In this document: piece by piece, positions 27,109 through 36,630 of the stretch
How positions within the stretch are numbered: the first letter of the stretch is position 1
How the letters are laid out: each line of letters begins with the position of its first letter
NCBI GenBank assembly: GCA_021463165.1
Contig: JAJTWY010000018.1
Span: 1 to 64,000, forward strand
DNA: 64,000 nucleotides
Direction: 5' to 3'
DNA from: Pyrinomonadaceae bacterium
GTDB taxonomy: Bacteria > Acidobacteriota > Blastocatellia > Pyrinomonadales > Pyrinomonadaceae
Translations under genes and position numbers: made by a program
The notes under the pieces: generated by a model
What the model was told of the DNA's origin: nothing
The model's input: the letters and a program-made list of their open reading frames with translations, nothing else
Databases searched by the model: none

Positions 27109-29214
27109 ATGAAACGACTTACTTTACTTGTTATTTTTCTCGTAAGCGCTGTTTTCTGTGGAGCCGCATTTCTTTCCGTTCCGAGTAGTTCTCAGGAACG
27201 CAGTGTTTGGGAAAATGGTCGGCCTGAGCTTTCGACAACAATCGTGATAAGTCAGGCATACGGCGGCGGAGGCGGGAGCACGGGCACATATCTTAACGAC
27301 TACGTAGAGTTAAAGAACATCTCATCGTCTCCGCAATCGCTCAACGGACTCCGTTTGATCTATGGGTCATCAACCGGCCAATTTGGATCGACTTCAACGA
27401 ATATCTTTGCTCTGCCGGATGTTTCGATCAATCCTGGACAGTATTACTTGGTCCAATTGAGTTCCGCCGGAACGGCTGGAACTGCCCTTCCGGTAAGTCC
27501 TGATGCAACCACCACGAATCTTGCGATGTCAGGTACGAATGGCAAGGTAGCCTTGGTTACGGCGGCCTTTACCGAAAACACCTGCGGAGCAACTGCAACG
27601 CCCTGTACGTTGCCTACACCGTCGATTATCGATGTCGTGGCGTGGGGCACGGCGAATAATGCCGAGGGCGGTGCGGCCACCAATGGCGGAGCGGCGCTGA
27701 CCGCAACTCAAGGTAATGTCCGCAAAGGGGCCGGTTGTACCGAAACCGATAATAACAACGCCGATTTCGACATTGTCACTGCTCCTGTCCCAAGAAACAT
27801 GGCAACAACTCCCGCTCCTTGTGCGGGCGGCGGCGCTAGCCCAACACCTACTCCGACTCCTACACCATCACCTTCACCGTCTCCTTCGCCTGCAGGTACT
27901 CCTCGGAGGTTCCTCTTCACAAGTCGCCTGAGTGGAACACAAGAGGTTCCGGCGAACAGCTCCACCGGACGCGGTTACGGTCGTGTGGTCCTGAATGCAG
28001 CCGAGACTGAGATAACGGCGTCGTTCTACTGGGAAGGTTTAGGCAGCGGAACCACGGCCGGACACATTCACGGTCCGGCGGCTGTGGGTGTTAATGCCGA
28101 TGTTCTATTCAACATGAATCCGACTGCTGGTGTTACCAGCGGTTCGACGATCGATCGCACCTTTGCGGTAACGCCCGCACAGGTTGCCGACCTACGCGCA
28201 GGATTGTGGTATTTCAATATCCACACCGCCAATTTTGGGGGTGGCGAGATACGCGGACAGATCGTATCGAACTTGAACGATGCCCCGTTCGACGTCAACG
28301 GTGATGGACGCACCGATTTCGGAGTCGTCCGCCGCGGTGCCGGTGTTGGAGGTACCCAGGTGCGTTGGCATACACTGATCAACGGTACACCTACGACCAA
28401 GAATCAGACCGATTTCGGTGTCGCGAGCGATTCGCTCACCCCTGGTGACTTCGACGGAGACGGTAAAGATGACATTGCCGTATGGCGTTCTGAAGCGAAT
28501 AACTCGACGTTCTACATACTGCAGAGTTCGACAAATACACTCCGGACAGTTCGGTTCGGCATTCCAAACGACGACCCGTTCGTTATCGCTGATTATGACG
28601 GAGACGGGATCGACGATCCAGCCATCTTCCGAAAGGGAGGCACTGAAAGCGAACAGAGCTATTTCTGGTGGTATGGCAGTTATGGCATTACGAAGAATGC
28701 ACAGGTTCCGGTGCCATGGGGTGTCGGTGCTGACGTCGCTGTGCCGGGAGATTTTAACGGGGACGGAAAAGCCGACTTCTGTGTCTATCGCGGCATCTCG
28801 AATCGCGGCCTCTTTTTTATCCACTACGGAACTGGAGGCTTCGACGCAACGAGCCCGAACGACACAACCACAAGATTTGGACTCCCGTCGGATGCCGTAG
28901 TGCCCGGTGATTATGATGGGGACGGAAAGACCGACTTTGCGGTAACTCGTTTTGAAGGTGCTAATCTTGTATGGTATTTCTTGCCGAGTTCCGGTGGTAC
29001 CGTGGTCCAACGCTTGGCGTGGGGCAGGAATGCAACCGACATTGAGGTCCAGGGGGATTACGACGGCGACGGGATCACCGATCGTGCCGTATGGAGAAGC
29101 ACAGCGGGTAATCCTGCGCAGTTCTTTATCCTACGGTCAAGCAACCAGACGGTTCAGTATGAACTATTTGGGCAGTTTGACGACGTGCCTGCCGCTCAGG
29201 ATTCACACTTATAA
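27109..29214 (+). CDS. Secreted lamin-tail, CHRD and FG-GAP repeat protein
   Basis: A 701-residue surface or secreted protein. A signal peptide (about 1-22) is followed by a lamin-tail-like domain (TTIVISQAYGGGGGSTGTYLNDYVELKN, residues ~40-200, split here). A Pro/Thr/Ser linker (about 243-265) leads to a CHRD domain (about 268-385; GTQEVPAN, HIHGPAA). At least five FG-GAP/VCBS units end the protein, each with a calcium-loop D-x-N/D-G-D-G-x-x-D. It probably binds calcium and polysaccharides or surfaces outside the cell. GAGGGG precedes the chosen ATG at 27109. It is monocistronic and ends in a clear terminator. Confidence 0.85.
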   Translation: MKRLTLLVIFLVSAVFCGAAFLSVPSSSQERSVWENGRPELSTTIVISQAYGGGGGSTGTYLNDYVELKNISSSPQSLNGLRLIYGSSTGQFGSTSTNIFALPDVSINPGQYYLVQLSSAGTAGTALPVSPDATTTNLAMSGTNGKVALVTAAFTENTCGATATPCTLPTPSIIDVVAWGTANNAEGGAATNGGAALTATQGNVRKGAGCTETDNNNADFDIVTAPVPRNMATTPAPCAGGGASPTPTPTPTPSPSPSPSPAGTPRRFLFTSRLSGTQEVPANSSTGRGYGRVVLNAAETEITASFYWEGLGSGTTAGHIHGPAAVGVNADVLFNMNPTAGVTSGSTIDRTFAVTPAQVADLRAGLWYFNIHTANFGGGEIRGQIVSNLNDAPFDVNGDGRTDFGVVRRGAGVGGTQVRWHTLINGTPTTKNQTDFGVASDSLTPGDFDGDGKDDIAVWRSEANNSTFYILQSSTNTLRTVRFGIPNDDPFVIADYDGDGIDDPAIFRKGGTESEQSYFWWYGSYGITKNAQVPVPWGVGADVAVPGDFNGDGKADFCVYRGISNRGLFFIHYGTGGFDATSPNDTTTRFGLPSDAVVPGDYDGDGKTDFAVTRFEGANLVWYFLPSSGGTVVQRLAWGRNATDIEVQGDYDGDGITDRAVWRSTAGNPAQFFILRSSNQTVQYELFGQFDDVPAAQDSHL

Positions 29215-29233
29215 ACTGGCCTTCAATTAACTG

Positions 29234-29269
29234 AAAAAGCCGTCGAGCGATTTGCTCGGCGGCTTTTTT
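29234..29269. terminator. Bidirectional intrinsic terminator
   Basis: AAAAAGCCGTCGAGC pairs with GCTCGGCGGCTTTTTT through one G-U pair around a short loop. It has A bases on the left and T bases on the right, so it can stop both the FG-GAP gene and the convergent trxA. Confidence 0.85.
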
Positions 29270-29294
29270 GTTACCTTACGCTGATAACGCGAAG

Positions 29295-29621
29295 CTAGAC
29301 GTATTTGTCAATCACACGGGTTATCGCTTCGCGCGTCACGGCGCCGACAATGCGTTCCTGTTCCTGACCGCCTTTGAACAAGATCAGGGTCGGAATTCCA
29401 CGGATCCCATACTGTTGCGGAACATTCATGTTCTCATCAACATTCATCTTATAAACGCCGGCCCTTCCCTGATAGGCCTCGGCGACTGCCTCGACCGTCG
29501 GAGCGATCATGCGGCAAGGGCCGCACCACTCCGCCCAGAAATCCACGAGTACTGGCTTATCCGAGCCCAAAACATCCGATTGAAAATTTGAATCGGTCAC
29601 CTCATTAGCAAAATGTGCCAT
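29295..29621 (-). CDS. trxA: Thioredoxin
   Basis: A 108-residue cytoplasmic disulfide reductase. The active site is canonical, WAEWCGPCRM, with Cys33 and Cys36. The cis-proline segment is GIRGIPTLILFKGG. No signal peptide is present. The gene stands alone, about 80 bases downstream (on the minus strand) of the alcohol dehydrogenase, and shares a bidirectional terminator with the FG-GAP gene. Confidence 0.97.
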   Translation of the reverse strand: MAHFANEVTDSNFQSDVLGSDKPVLVDFWAEWCGPCRMIAPTVEAVAEAYQGRAGVYKMNVDENMNVPQQYGIRGIPTLILFKGGQEQERIVGAVTREAITRVIDKYV

Positions 29622-29704
29622 TATGATCTCCTTTTAGCTATACAAAACAGATAAATTATATCCCAGCAAGATTTCCTAAACCAACCTCGCGGGTTTCGAG
29701 AATA

Positions 29705-30721
29705 TCAATCGGCGATCCTAACAACGATCTTACCGAAATGCTCCCCGCCTTTCATATAGGCCAGAGCGTCCGGGATCGAGCCGAAATCAAAAACGCGATC
29801 GACAACTGGGAACATCTTGTTCACCGCGATCGCCGCGTTCATCACCTCAAACATCGTCCGCGAGCCTACAAATATTCCCTGTAGCCGGATCGCCTTCATA
29901 AATACTCCGACCGGGTCGAATGTTGTTCCCCCGGTCAACGCCCCGATCAACGCGATATGACCGGCTATACGTGTCGCATTTATCGACTTTCCGAGCGTCC
30001 CGGAGCCTCCAACCTCGACAACGTGGTCTGCTCCCAGTCCCCCGGTCGATCTGATAACGGCTTTGTCCCAGTCCGGATCGGCTTTGTAGTTGATGATCTC
30101 ATCAGCTCCGAGTTCCCGCAGCTTTGTCATCTTCTCCTCACTGCCGGTCGTCGCTATCACGCGCGCTCCCGCCATCTTGGCGAACTGTAAGGCGAAGATG
30201 GAAACGCCGCCGGTACCGAGTGTCACAACAGTCTCGCCGGATCGGATCCGACCCGACACGTTCAACGCATTCCAGGCCGTAAGTGCGGCACAGGGTAGCG
30301 TGGTGGCCTCTTCGAAAGAAAGGTGGTCGGGTACACGAACGAGACTGTCTTCGTGAAACGCCCCAAACTCGCGCAGCACGCCCTGCCATTGTGATCCCGC
30401 TCCAAGCGACGTTCGCCGCTTTTCCTCGCTCGATGGGCCGTCATACCAACGCTGTGCGAAGATCGGCATCACGCGGTCGCCGACTTGCCACTTGGAAACA
30501 CCTGATCCAATCGAGACCACCTCACCCGCACCGTCCGAAGCTGGTATCGCCGGTAAGCGCATCCGCGGGTTATAGGTTCCGGAAACGACCATAACATCGC
30601 GATAGTTGAGCGAGGCTGCCCGGAACCGGATCAGGGCCTCATTCGGCCCCGGTTCCGGTTCTGCAAGATTATCGAGACTCAGTTTATCGATCCCGAATTC
30701 ATGTATCATCCAAGCCTTCAT
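29705..30721 (-). CDS. Medium-chain NAD(P)-dependent alcohol dehydrogenase family
   Basis: A 338-residue MDR oxidoreductase, closest in feel to quinone reductases and the NAD(P)-dependent alcohol dehydrogenase group. The N-terminal GroES-like domain has LNYRDVMVVSG rather than the zinc Cys of classical ADH. The structural-zinc cysteine cluster is absent, so it probably works without zinc. A Rossmann fold has VTLGTGGVSIFALQFAK, and a late GGEHFGKIVVRI tail closes the chain. It overlaps the yceI stop by four bases, so the two form an operon under the yceI promoter. Confidence 0.85.
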   Translation of the reverse strand: MKAWMIHEFGIDKLSLDNLAEPEPGPNEALIRFRAASLNYRDVMVVSGTYNPRMRLPAIPASDGAGEVVSIGSGVSKWQVGDRVMPIFAQRWYDGPSSEEKRRTSLGAGSQWQGVLREFGAFHEDSLVRVPDHLSFEEATTLPCAALTAWNALNVSGRIRSGETVVTLGTGGVSIFALQFAKMAGARVIATTGSEEKMTKLRELGADEIINYKADPDWDKAVIRSTGGLGADHVVEVGGSGTLGKSINATRIAGHIALIGALTGGTTFDPVGVFMKAIRLQGIFVGSRTMFEVMNAAIAVNKMFPVVDRVFDFGSIPDALAYMKGGEHFGKIVVRIAD

Positions 30722-31407
30722 AATTTTTTTTCGGCCTTGATATCCAAACGAAGAACAACATCATTTCTGATCAGGTCGTCAGCCTTCCCGGCATATACAA
30801 TGCCGAAATCCTTTCTGTTGATCGAGAACTCTGCATTAACCGTCGCCGAGTTTGGCGTGACGCTGATAGTTGCGGGAAAAGTGATCGACTTCTTGACTCC
30901 GCGCATTTCCAGGTCTCCGGTAACCGTATAATTGCCGGCACCTTTCGCGGTGTCGGGAACGATCTTTGTCGAAACAAACGCCGACTTGGGGTATTTCTCG
31001 ATCTCAAAGAAATCACCGGTCTGTAAGTGCTTGGTCAACCCTTCAGCATCAGAGAAAACCGAGGCCATCTCGATCTCAACTGCCACCAGACTGCTCTCGG
31101 CCTTGTCCCCGACGAGGTCTATAAAACCTTTGAATTTCTTGAATCCGCCATCGTGCTTTCCTGTTACCTTCGACCCGGTAAACTCAACTTTCGATGTTTC
31201 CTCATTGATCGTAAGCTGTGTGCCTGCAGCCTTGAACCCGCTCAGTACATCTGTTTTCACAGCTTCGGTTGCGGGCACCGTTGCCGTATTCGCAGCAGCG
31301 TTCGATGACGGTGCCGTCGTGGCCGCCTTCGGCTTATTCGCGGCAGGATCAGCACACGCTGATATAAGAACTGCGGCCGTCAACACTAAGATCGTTGCTA
31401 TCTTCAT
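30718..31407 (-). CDS. YceI family lipid-binding lipoprotein
   Basis: YceI proteins are extracytoplasmic beta-barrels that bind polyisoprenoids or similar lipids. This one (229 residues) begins with a lipoprotein signal whose lipobox is ISAC near residue 17, then a Thr/Ala-rich tether to about residue 60. The YceI barrel follows: KVEFTGSKVTG, FKKFKGFIDL, HLQTGDFFEIEKYPKSAFVST, and GDLEMRGVKKSITFP. GGAG precedes the ATG at 31407. It is the first gene of an operon with the alcohol dehydrogenase. A TGTAA-N9-TTACA site lies about 145 bases upstream. Confidence 0.9.
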   Translation of the reverse strand: MKIATILVLTAAVLISACADPAANKPKAATTAPSSNAAANTATVPATEAVKTDVLSGFKAAGTQLTINEETSKVEFTGSKVTGKHDGGFKKFKGFIDLVGDKAESSLVAVEIEMASVFSDAEGLTKHLQTGDFFEIEKYPKSAFVSTKIVPDTAKGAGNYTVTGDLEMRGVKKSITFPATISVTPNSATVNAEFSINRKDFGIVYAGKADDLIRNDVVLRLDIKAEKKL

Positions 31408-31552
31408 TTCATTTCGTCTCCTAATCAAGTATCAATATGATATCGTTCCTTTCACCGTTTCAAAGCCCCCAAACGCGTAACATCGTTTTCAGTATTCCGA
31501 TCACGCGCGGGAGCCAGTTTAGCATTAACCCAGTCATACATCACCAGATATT

Positions 31553-31571
31553 TGTAACCATTTTGTTTACA
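31553..31571. promoter_or_regulatory. TGTAA-N9-TTACA palindrome upstream of yceI
   Basis: TGTAA at 31553-31557 and TTACA at 31567-31571 are spaced nine bases apart, identical in arms and spacing to the palindrome in the Rrf2 promoter. On the minus strand a -35-like TTGACC (31577-31582) lies just before it, so repressor binding there would cover the spacer and -10 of a yceI promoter. No good -10 is evident. Confidence 0.55.
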
Positions 31572-31588
31572 GTTACGGTCAAAAAAAT

Positions 31589-32008
31589 TTAGGCCTTTGC
31601 CAAGTTTACATTCTCAAGAATCGTCGCGAGTGTATATTGTCTCAGCTTGTCGCCCACCGTCCGCTCAATATCTTTCTGCAAATTGCAAAGCACGGCTTCT
31701 ATATTCGCCCCTATGGGACAATCCCTGTTCGGTGACCGCGGCAGGCCGAAGATCTCTCCGCACGAGACGGCCTTGTATATCTCGCAGAGGCTGATGTCCT
31801 CGGGTGCGCGAGCCAGACGTGTTCCGCCGAAAGCTCCCGTCTGTGACGTCACGATCCCCGCCTGGCCAAGTTGTCCCAAGACACGGCGGATCACGACCGG
31901 ATTCGTATTGACGCTCCTTGCGACATACTCGGATTTCACGTTCTCATCCTTGCCGCACGCAAGCACCGTGAGAATATGAACCGCCATCGAGAATTGACTA
32001 TTCGCCAT
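31589..32008 (-). CDS. Rrf2 family transcriptional regulator
   Basis: A 139-residue winged-helix dimeric repressor of the Rrf2 family. The helix-turn-helix lies about 25-50 (VKSEYVARSVNTNPVVIRRV, one residue short of the limit), then the wing QTGAFGGTRLAR. Three cysteines (in SCGEIFG, RDCPIGA, VLCNL) are spaced 13 and 10 residues apart, unlike the tight IscR or NsrR iron-sulfur set. A YwnA-like or thiol-sensing regulator is therefore more likely. The start at 32008 follows a near-consensus promoter so closely that the mRNA may be leaderless. A longer GTG reading from 32056 would start inside the -35. Confidence 0.88.
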   Translation of the reverse strand: MANSQFSMAVHILTVLACGKDENVKSEYVARSVNTNPVVIRRVLGQLGQAGIVTSQTGAFGGTRLARAPEDISLCEIYKAVSCGEIFGLPRSPNRDCPIGANIEAVLCNLQKDIERTVGDKLRQYTLATILENVNLAKA

Positions 32009-32011
32009 ATC

Positions 32012-32047
32012 TGTAACAAGTATAGTTACAATCGTCAGAGTTGTCAA
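32012..32047 (-). promoter_or_regulatory. Rrf2 gene promoter with overlapping operator
   Basis: On the minus strand TTGACA (32042-32047), a 17-base spacer and TATACT (32019-32024) form a near-consensus sigma-70 promoter. The TGTAA-N9-TTACA palindrome (32012-32030) is centred on the -10. Transcription should start within about three bases of the ATG at 32008. This geometry suits negative autoregulation. Confidence 0.7.
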
Positions 32048-32054
32048 CTTCTCC

Positions 32055-32085
32055 ACAAAAGAAAACCGGTTCCAACCGGAACCGG
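32055..32085 (-). terminator. Intrinsic terminator after the lytic transglycosylase
   Basis: Read on the minus strand, CCGGTTCC pairs with GGAACCGG around a four-base loop (32066-32085 on the plus strand), followed by TTTTCTTTTG. It lies about 30 bases past the stop codon of the LysM transglycosylase gene. Confidence 0.75.
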
Positions 32086-32113
32086 CCCTCAGTTCAAGTG
32101 TTCTTGGACAGAT

Positions 32114-33919
32114 CTACCTGGAAGGAATTTTGATCTCGCGGCCTGCCCCGAGAACCGAATTGGGAAGTAAGCCGTTAAACTTGGCGACCTCGGTCGGATT
32201 GGCGTTGTTTCGCTCCGCAAGCTTCTGAACCGTATCGCCTGCCTTAGCCTTGACAACCTTGACCCCAGCGGTCGCAGCAGATGCGGCTGCATTTGTCGGC
32301 CTAGAATAGCTGGTAGCCTGAACATTGTTGCCCGCTACAGGAACGAATACCTTCCCACGCGGAACCGCCATCCCGGGATTAGCTGCCATTAGATCCGCCA
32401 CGCTCACCCCAGTACGATTTGAAAGATTCTGCCAGCTTTCTCCCGTTGCGGAGTTAGCAAGATTCGTATTGTTGATCTTCGCGGCCGGAATGCGACGGAA
32501 CAACGCAACAACCTCATCCCCTTTGCGGGCCGGCACATTGATGATGTACGGTGTCGGAGGCGTCACGTTTGAGCGGAGGTGCGGATTCAGGTATCGGAGA
32601 TATTGCACCGTTGTGTCCGAAGCCTGCGCGAGGATGCTCAGGTTGGTCGAGGCAGGCACCCGTACGCGATCGTATTCCAACGGCGCAGCCGGGCGAATGT
32701 GGCCGAAGCCATATTGACCAGGATTATTAGCTATCAGGATCGTAGCCAGAATGTTGGGCACGTAATTGCGCGTTTCCTGTGGAAGATATGGATAAGCCGC
32801 CCAGAAATTAGACACACCGGCACGCCGGATGGCCCTATCAACATTCCCTTCGCCGCAATTGTATGCCGCGATACCCAGTTCCCAATTGCCGTAACGGTTG
32901 TAAAGGAACTTCAGGTATCTTGCCGAGGCCCTGGTGGCCTCTTCAAAACTGTTTCGCTCATCGACATAGGCCGTCCTCTGGAGACCGTAGCGGGCGCCAG
33001 TACCGGGAATAAACTGCCAAAGCCCTGATGCAGCCGCCCACGACAGGGCCGAAGGCTTCCAAGCGCTTTCAACCTGCCCAAGCCAAGCGACATTCTCGGG
33101 AATTCCTTCCTCCTTGAAGATACGCCGCGCCATGCGCATGAACATCCCGGACCGGTACAACCCGACCTCCATCGTCTGCCGCCCGCGGCCACGATAGTAG
33201 TTTATGTACTGCTGGATCATGGGATGGACCTGGAATGAGAATCCGAGTGATTTGTTGGCGACAGCATACTGTATGTACTGATACTGAGCCTGTGCGACCG
33301 GATTGGCATCTACCTGCTGCTCCTCTTCCGTCAGCTGGATCGTCGCAAGCTCGTCACCGATCGCCGGCACAAACTCCTGGCTATTGAATCCGATCTGAGA
33401 TTGATCCGGTATCGACGGCCCCTGCCCATTTGCTACCGTCGAAGTCGAAGGCGTCGCATTCGGGCGAATCAGGGAACTCTTTGCCAACGAGGCGACCTTG
33501 TCGGCCAGCGTGTTGTCAATGTTCCAACCGCACGTCCCCGACAGATTCCTTACCTGCGGCAACTGGCTATCGATCGGGAATTCGATGCGATAGACCGTTT
33601 CGATAAGCTGGTTGTAACATCCCTGAAGTTTACCCTCACGCTGGATATTCAGGGTCGATGTCAGAAAGACCTCGACCGATCGATTGAACTTTTCTGCCGC
33701 GTCGGATAGCTTCCTATCCTCATAAGCAAGGAGCCCCTCCTTGAAGAAGACACCAGAGCGTACCAAAACATCATTAACGGCATCCTGCGCCCGAACGATG
33801 TCCTGCGTTCGAGTATCATTGTTCGATCGGGTACTAGTTACCTGCCCAAAGGCCGAACCAACGACGGCAACCGCCGCCAAGACGGCACCGACTGAAAATC
33901 TATTAATAAAACTGATCAT
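32114..33919 (-). CDS. LysM lytic transglycosylase (MltD-like)
   Basis: A 601-residue exported enzyme that cleaves peptidoglycan glycan chains to 1,6-anhydromuramic ends. A signal peptide (about 1-25, ending SAFGQ) precedes a ~200-residue N-terminal helical part. The family 1 transglycosylase core has QVESAWKPSALSWAAASG (catalytic Glu), LWQFIPGTGARYGL and AYNCGEGNVDRAI. Two LysM-type modules lie at about 480-540 and 555-601 (VKAKAGDTVQKLAERN). The start was set at ATG 33919 rather than GTG 33979 because the signal peptide begins there. A terminator follows the gene. Confidence 0.92.
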   Translation of the reverse strand: MISFINRFSVGAVLAAVAVVGSAFGQVTSTRSNNDTRTQDIVRAQDAVNDVLVRSGVFFKEGLLAYEDRKLSDAAEKFNRSVEVFLTSTLNIQREGKLQGCYNQLIETVYRIEFPIDSQLPQVRNLSGTCGWNIDNTLADKVASLAKSSLIRPNATPSTSTVANGQGPSIPDQSQIGFNSQEFVPAIGDELATIQLTEEEQQVDANPVAQAQYQYIQYAVANKSLGFSFQVHPMIQQYINYYRGRGRQTMEVGLYRSGMFMRMARRIFKEEGIPENVAWLGQVESAWKPSALSWAAASGLWQFIPGTGARYGLQRTAYVDERNSFEEATRASARYLKFLYNRYGNWELGIAAYNCGEGNVDRAIRRAGVSNFWAAYPYLPQETRNYVPNILATILIANNPGQYGFGHIRPAAPLEYDRVRVPASTNLSILAQASDTTVQYLRYLNPHLRSNVTPPTPYIINVPARKGDEVVALFRRIPAAKINNTNLANSATGESWQNLSNRTGVSVADLMAANPGMAVPRGKVFVPVAGNNVQATSYSRPTNAAASAATAGVKVVKAKAGDTVQKLAERNNANPTEVAKFNGLLPNSVLGAGREIKIPSR

Positions 33920-34124
33920 CAAAAAAACAAAAAATGCACGGCCTTGTGAGGCCAAAGAGAACGAAAATAAGTCGTTCACTTGTAAAGCTTAACGCCTGAC
34001 GGCGAAGAAAGTTTCCAAAAAGCCCGCCGAACACAACATCGGCAATTTACCATATAAGGTTACCATCATGGGGTTAACCGAGCAACTCCCGATAAAACAA
34101 CGAGTTGGTTGACTTTCAGCGGAG

Positions 34125-36545
34125 TCACCCAGCTTTCTGGCCTCTCACCCGTTCCGGCCGTTTTGGTTCCCGCAAAGCAATGTCGAAGACCTGCCGGACA
34201 TTCTCGACAAATATAAACTTCAAATCGTCTCGAACTTCCTGCGGAAGATCCTCAAGATCGCGCTCATTCGGGGCCGGCAGAATAACCGTCTTGATCTTTG
34301 CTCGTCGGGCAGCGAGTAGCTTTTCCTTGACACCACCGATAGGGAGCACGTTGCCGCGAAGAGTGATCTCGCCCGTCATCGCTACATCTTTACGCACGGG
34401 TCTTTGCGAAAGGACTGAGACCAGGGCCGTTGCCATCGCAATCCCGGCACTCGGTCCGTCCTTTGGGATTGCCCCTTCGGGGAGGTGAATGTGAATATCG
34501 AAGTTTTCCAAAACTTCCTCATCAATGCCAAGTTCCTTCGACCGTGCTTTCGCATACGAAAACGCAGCTTGTGCCGACTCCTGCATCACCTCGCCAAGCT
34601 GGCCTGTCAACTGAAGCTTGCCTTTCCCCTTCGTCTTTATCGCTTCAATAAAAAGGATGTCTCCCCCAACCGCAGTCCACGCGAGCCCGGTTACCGTTCC
34701 TATCTCATCTTGTTTCAAGGCACCTTCGTTGAAGATCTTCGATACCCGAAGGAATTGTTTGATGTTGTCAGCAGTGACCCGTTCGGAAGAAAAATCACCG
34801 TTCATTTCAGCCTTGCGACGGGCGACCTTGCGGCAGATCTTCCCGATCTCGCGTTCCAATTGACGCAGGCCGGCTTCCTGGGTGTATTCCGATATGATCT
34901 TGGCGATCGCACGACGTTCGAATTTGACGTCTTCTTTCTCCAACCCGTTTTCTTCGATCTGTTTCGGGATCAGATGACGCCTCGCGATCTCGATCTTTTC
35001 TTCCTCGGTATAGCCTGAAAGCGATATTATCTCCATCCTGTCTCGCAACGCCGGCTGCACCGTGTCCAGAACGTTTGCGGTTGTCATGAACATCACATTC
35101 GAGAGGTCGAATGTTACGTTCAGGTAATTGTCGCGAAATGTGGAGTTCTGTTCCGGGTCGAGCACTTCAAGCAAGGCCGAACTTGGATCACCGCGAAAGT
35201 CGGCGCCGACTTTATCGATCTCGTCCAGCATGATCAAGGGGTTGTTCGTTTCCGCCTGTTGAATGCCCTGAATGATCCTGCCCGGCATTGCGCCGACATA
35301 GGTTCGACGATGTCCGCGGATCTCCGCTTCATCGTGCAGCCCGCCAAGCGAAAGCCGCACAAATTTACGGTTCAGGGCGCGCGCCACCGATCGTCCCAAC
35401 GAAGTCTTACCCACGCCCGGTGGTCCAACAAGACACAGGATCGACCCCTTCGGCTTTTCTCTAAGTTTTCTGACCGCCAGAGCCTCAACAATTCGTTCCT
35501 TGACACGTTCGAGACCGTAGTGGTCCTCATCGAGAATACGTTCAGCCTTCTTAAGATTAAGGTTGTCTCGCGAGGAATTGGACCATGGAAGATCGGTCAT
35601 TATGTCGAGCCAGTTGCGCAAGGTTGCGGTCTCGGCGGTGTCGGGATGCATCCTCTCAAGCTTTTTGAGCTGGCGGAGCGACTCTTCTTGAGCGTTTTCC
35701 GGCATTCGGGCCTTTAGGATCTTGTGGCGATACTGTTCGATCTCCTCATAAAGCTCATTTCCCTCGCCAAGCTCCGCCTGAATGGCCTTGAGCTGCTGGC
35801 GAAGGAAGTATTCACGTTGGGAACGATCGATGTCCGCCCGGGCCTGCGTATTGATCTCCTGCTGGACGGTCAATACGTCGATCTCTTTACTGAGTAGTTC
35901 GTTTACGCGCCTAAGCCTCGGCGTCGGGTCATCAACATCAAGCACGCTCTGAGCGTCTTCAACCCTTAATTCGAGATTCGACGCCACAAGATCTGCCAAA
36001 CGCCCGGCATCATCAAGGTTTGCAATGATCGCTAGAACCTCTGGCGAGATGTTTTTTCCTAACGATGCCGCTCGCTCCATCGAACCGCGCACGTTCCGTA
36101 CCAAAGCCTCGACCTCAAGCGAGTTCTCTGGTGCTAGTGGTTCGGTGATCGGCGTCACGCTCGCCTTGATATAGTCACCTTTGCCCTTTATCGAATCGAC
36201 GCGGCACCGGGACAATCCCTGAATGAGGATCCGAATGCGTCCGTCAGGCAGCTTGAGCATTCGCATGATGATGGCCACCGTGCCTACAGCATAGAGGTCA
36301 TCCTGATCGGGGTCCTCTTTGTTCACATCTTTCTGCGATACGAGCAGGATCATCCGATCCTGGCTTAAGGCTTGCTCTACGGCGCGAATCGACCGATCTC
36401 GCGAGACGAAGAGCGGAACGATCATGAAGGGATAGATGACAATATCCCGAAGCGGCAACACCGGCAATTCGGCCGGGATCTGTATCATCGGCTCGATAGC
36501 TTCGGTATCCGGTATGCCAACCGGGAACTCGTCGAGATCAACCAT
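34125..36545 (-). CDS. lon: ATP-dependent protease Lon
   Basis: Cytoplasmic quality-control protease that unfolds and degrades damaged and regulatory proteins. The 806-residue protein has the N-terminal LonN substrate domain (about 20-210), the AAA+ module with Walker [12 protein letters not shown] and Walker [10 protein letters not shown], and the Lon-type Ser-Lys protease domain. The catalytic Ser is in [15 protein letters not shown] and the Lys in [15 protein letters not shown]. It precedes nrdR by coordinate but on the minus strand lies downstream of it, 85 bases apart. Confidence 0.97.
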   Translation of the reverse strand: MVDLDEFPVGIPDTEAIEPMIQIPAELPVLPLRDIVIYPFMIVPLFVSRDRSIRAVEQALSQDRMILLVSQKDVNKEDPDQDDLYAVGTVAIIMRMLKLPDGRIRILIQGLSRCRVDSIKGKGDYIKASVTPITEPLAPENSLEVEALVRNVRGSMERAASLGKNISPEVLAIIANLDDAGRLADLVASNLELRVEDAQSVLDVDDPTPRLRRVNELLSKEIDVLTVQQEINTQARADIDRSQREYFLRQQLKAIQAELGEGNELYEEIEQYRHKILKARMPENAQEESLRQLKKLERMHPDTAETATLRNWLDIMTDLPWSNSSRDNLNLKKAERILDEDHYGLERVKERIVEALAVRKLREKPKGSILCLVGPPGVGKTSLGRSVARALNRKFVRLSLGGLHDEAEIRGHRRTYVGAMPGRIIQGIQQAETNNPLIMLDEIDKVGADFRGDPSSALLEVLDPEQNSTFRDNYLNVTFDLSNVMFMTTANVLDTVQPALRDRMEIISLSGYTEEEKIEIARRHLIPKQIEENGLEKEDVKFERRAIAKIISEYTQEAGLRQLEREIGKICRKVARRKAEMNGDFSSERVTADNIKQFLRVSKIFNEGALKQDEIGTVTGLAWTAVGGDILFIEAIKTKGKGKLQLTGQLGEVMQESAQAAFSYAKARSKELGIDEEVLENFDIHIHLPEGAIPKDGPSAGIAMATALVSVLSQRPVRKDVAMTGEITLRGNVLPIGGVKEKLLAARRAKIKTVILPAPNERDLEDLPQEVRDDLKFIFVENVRQVFDIALREPKRPERVRGQKAG

Positions 36546-36630
36546 AAACTTCTATGTTAGGGAAATTGGCAGGAAAGGGCAAAATGCCGATTTGTAGCCA
36601 GGATTCGTCCAGAAAACCCGAAGATCGCGT

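Noticed and set aside
27838..27900. Tandem CCTACTCCGACTCC-like repeats
   Set aside because: They encode the Pro/Thr/Ser linker of the FG-GAP protein in frame, so they need no separate explanation.
28192..29010. 272-codon minus-strand reading frame
   Set aside because: Antisense to the FG-GAP repeats and without a family signature; the repetitive codons keep the opposite frame open.
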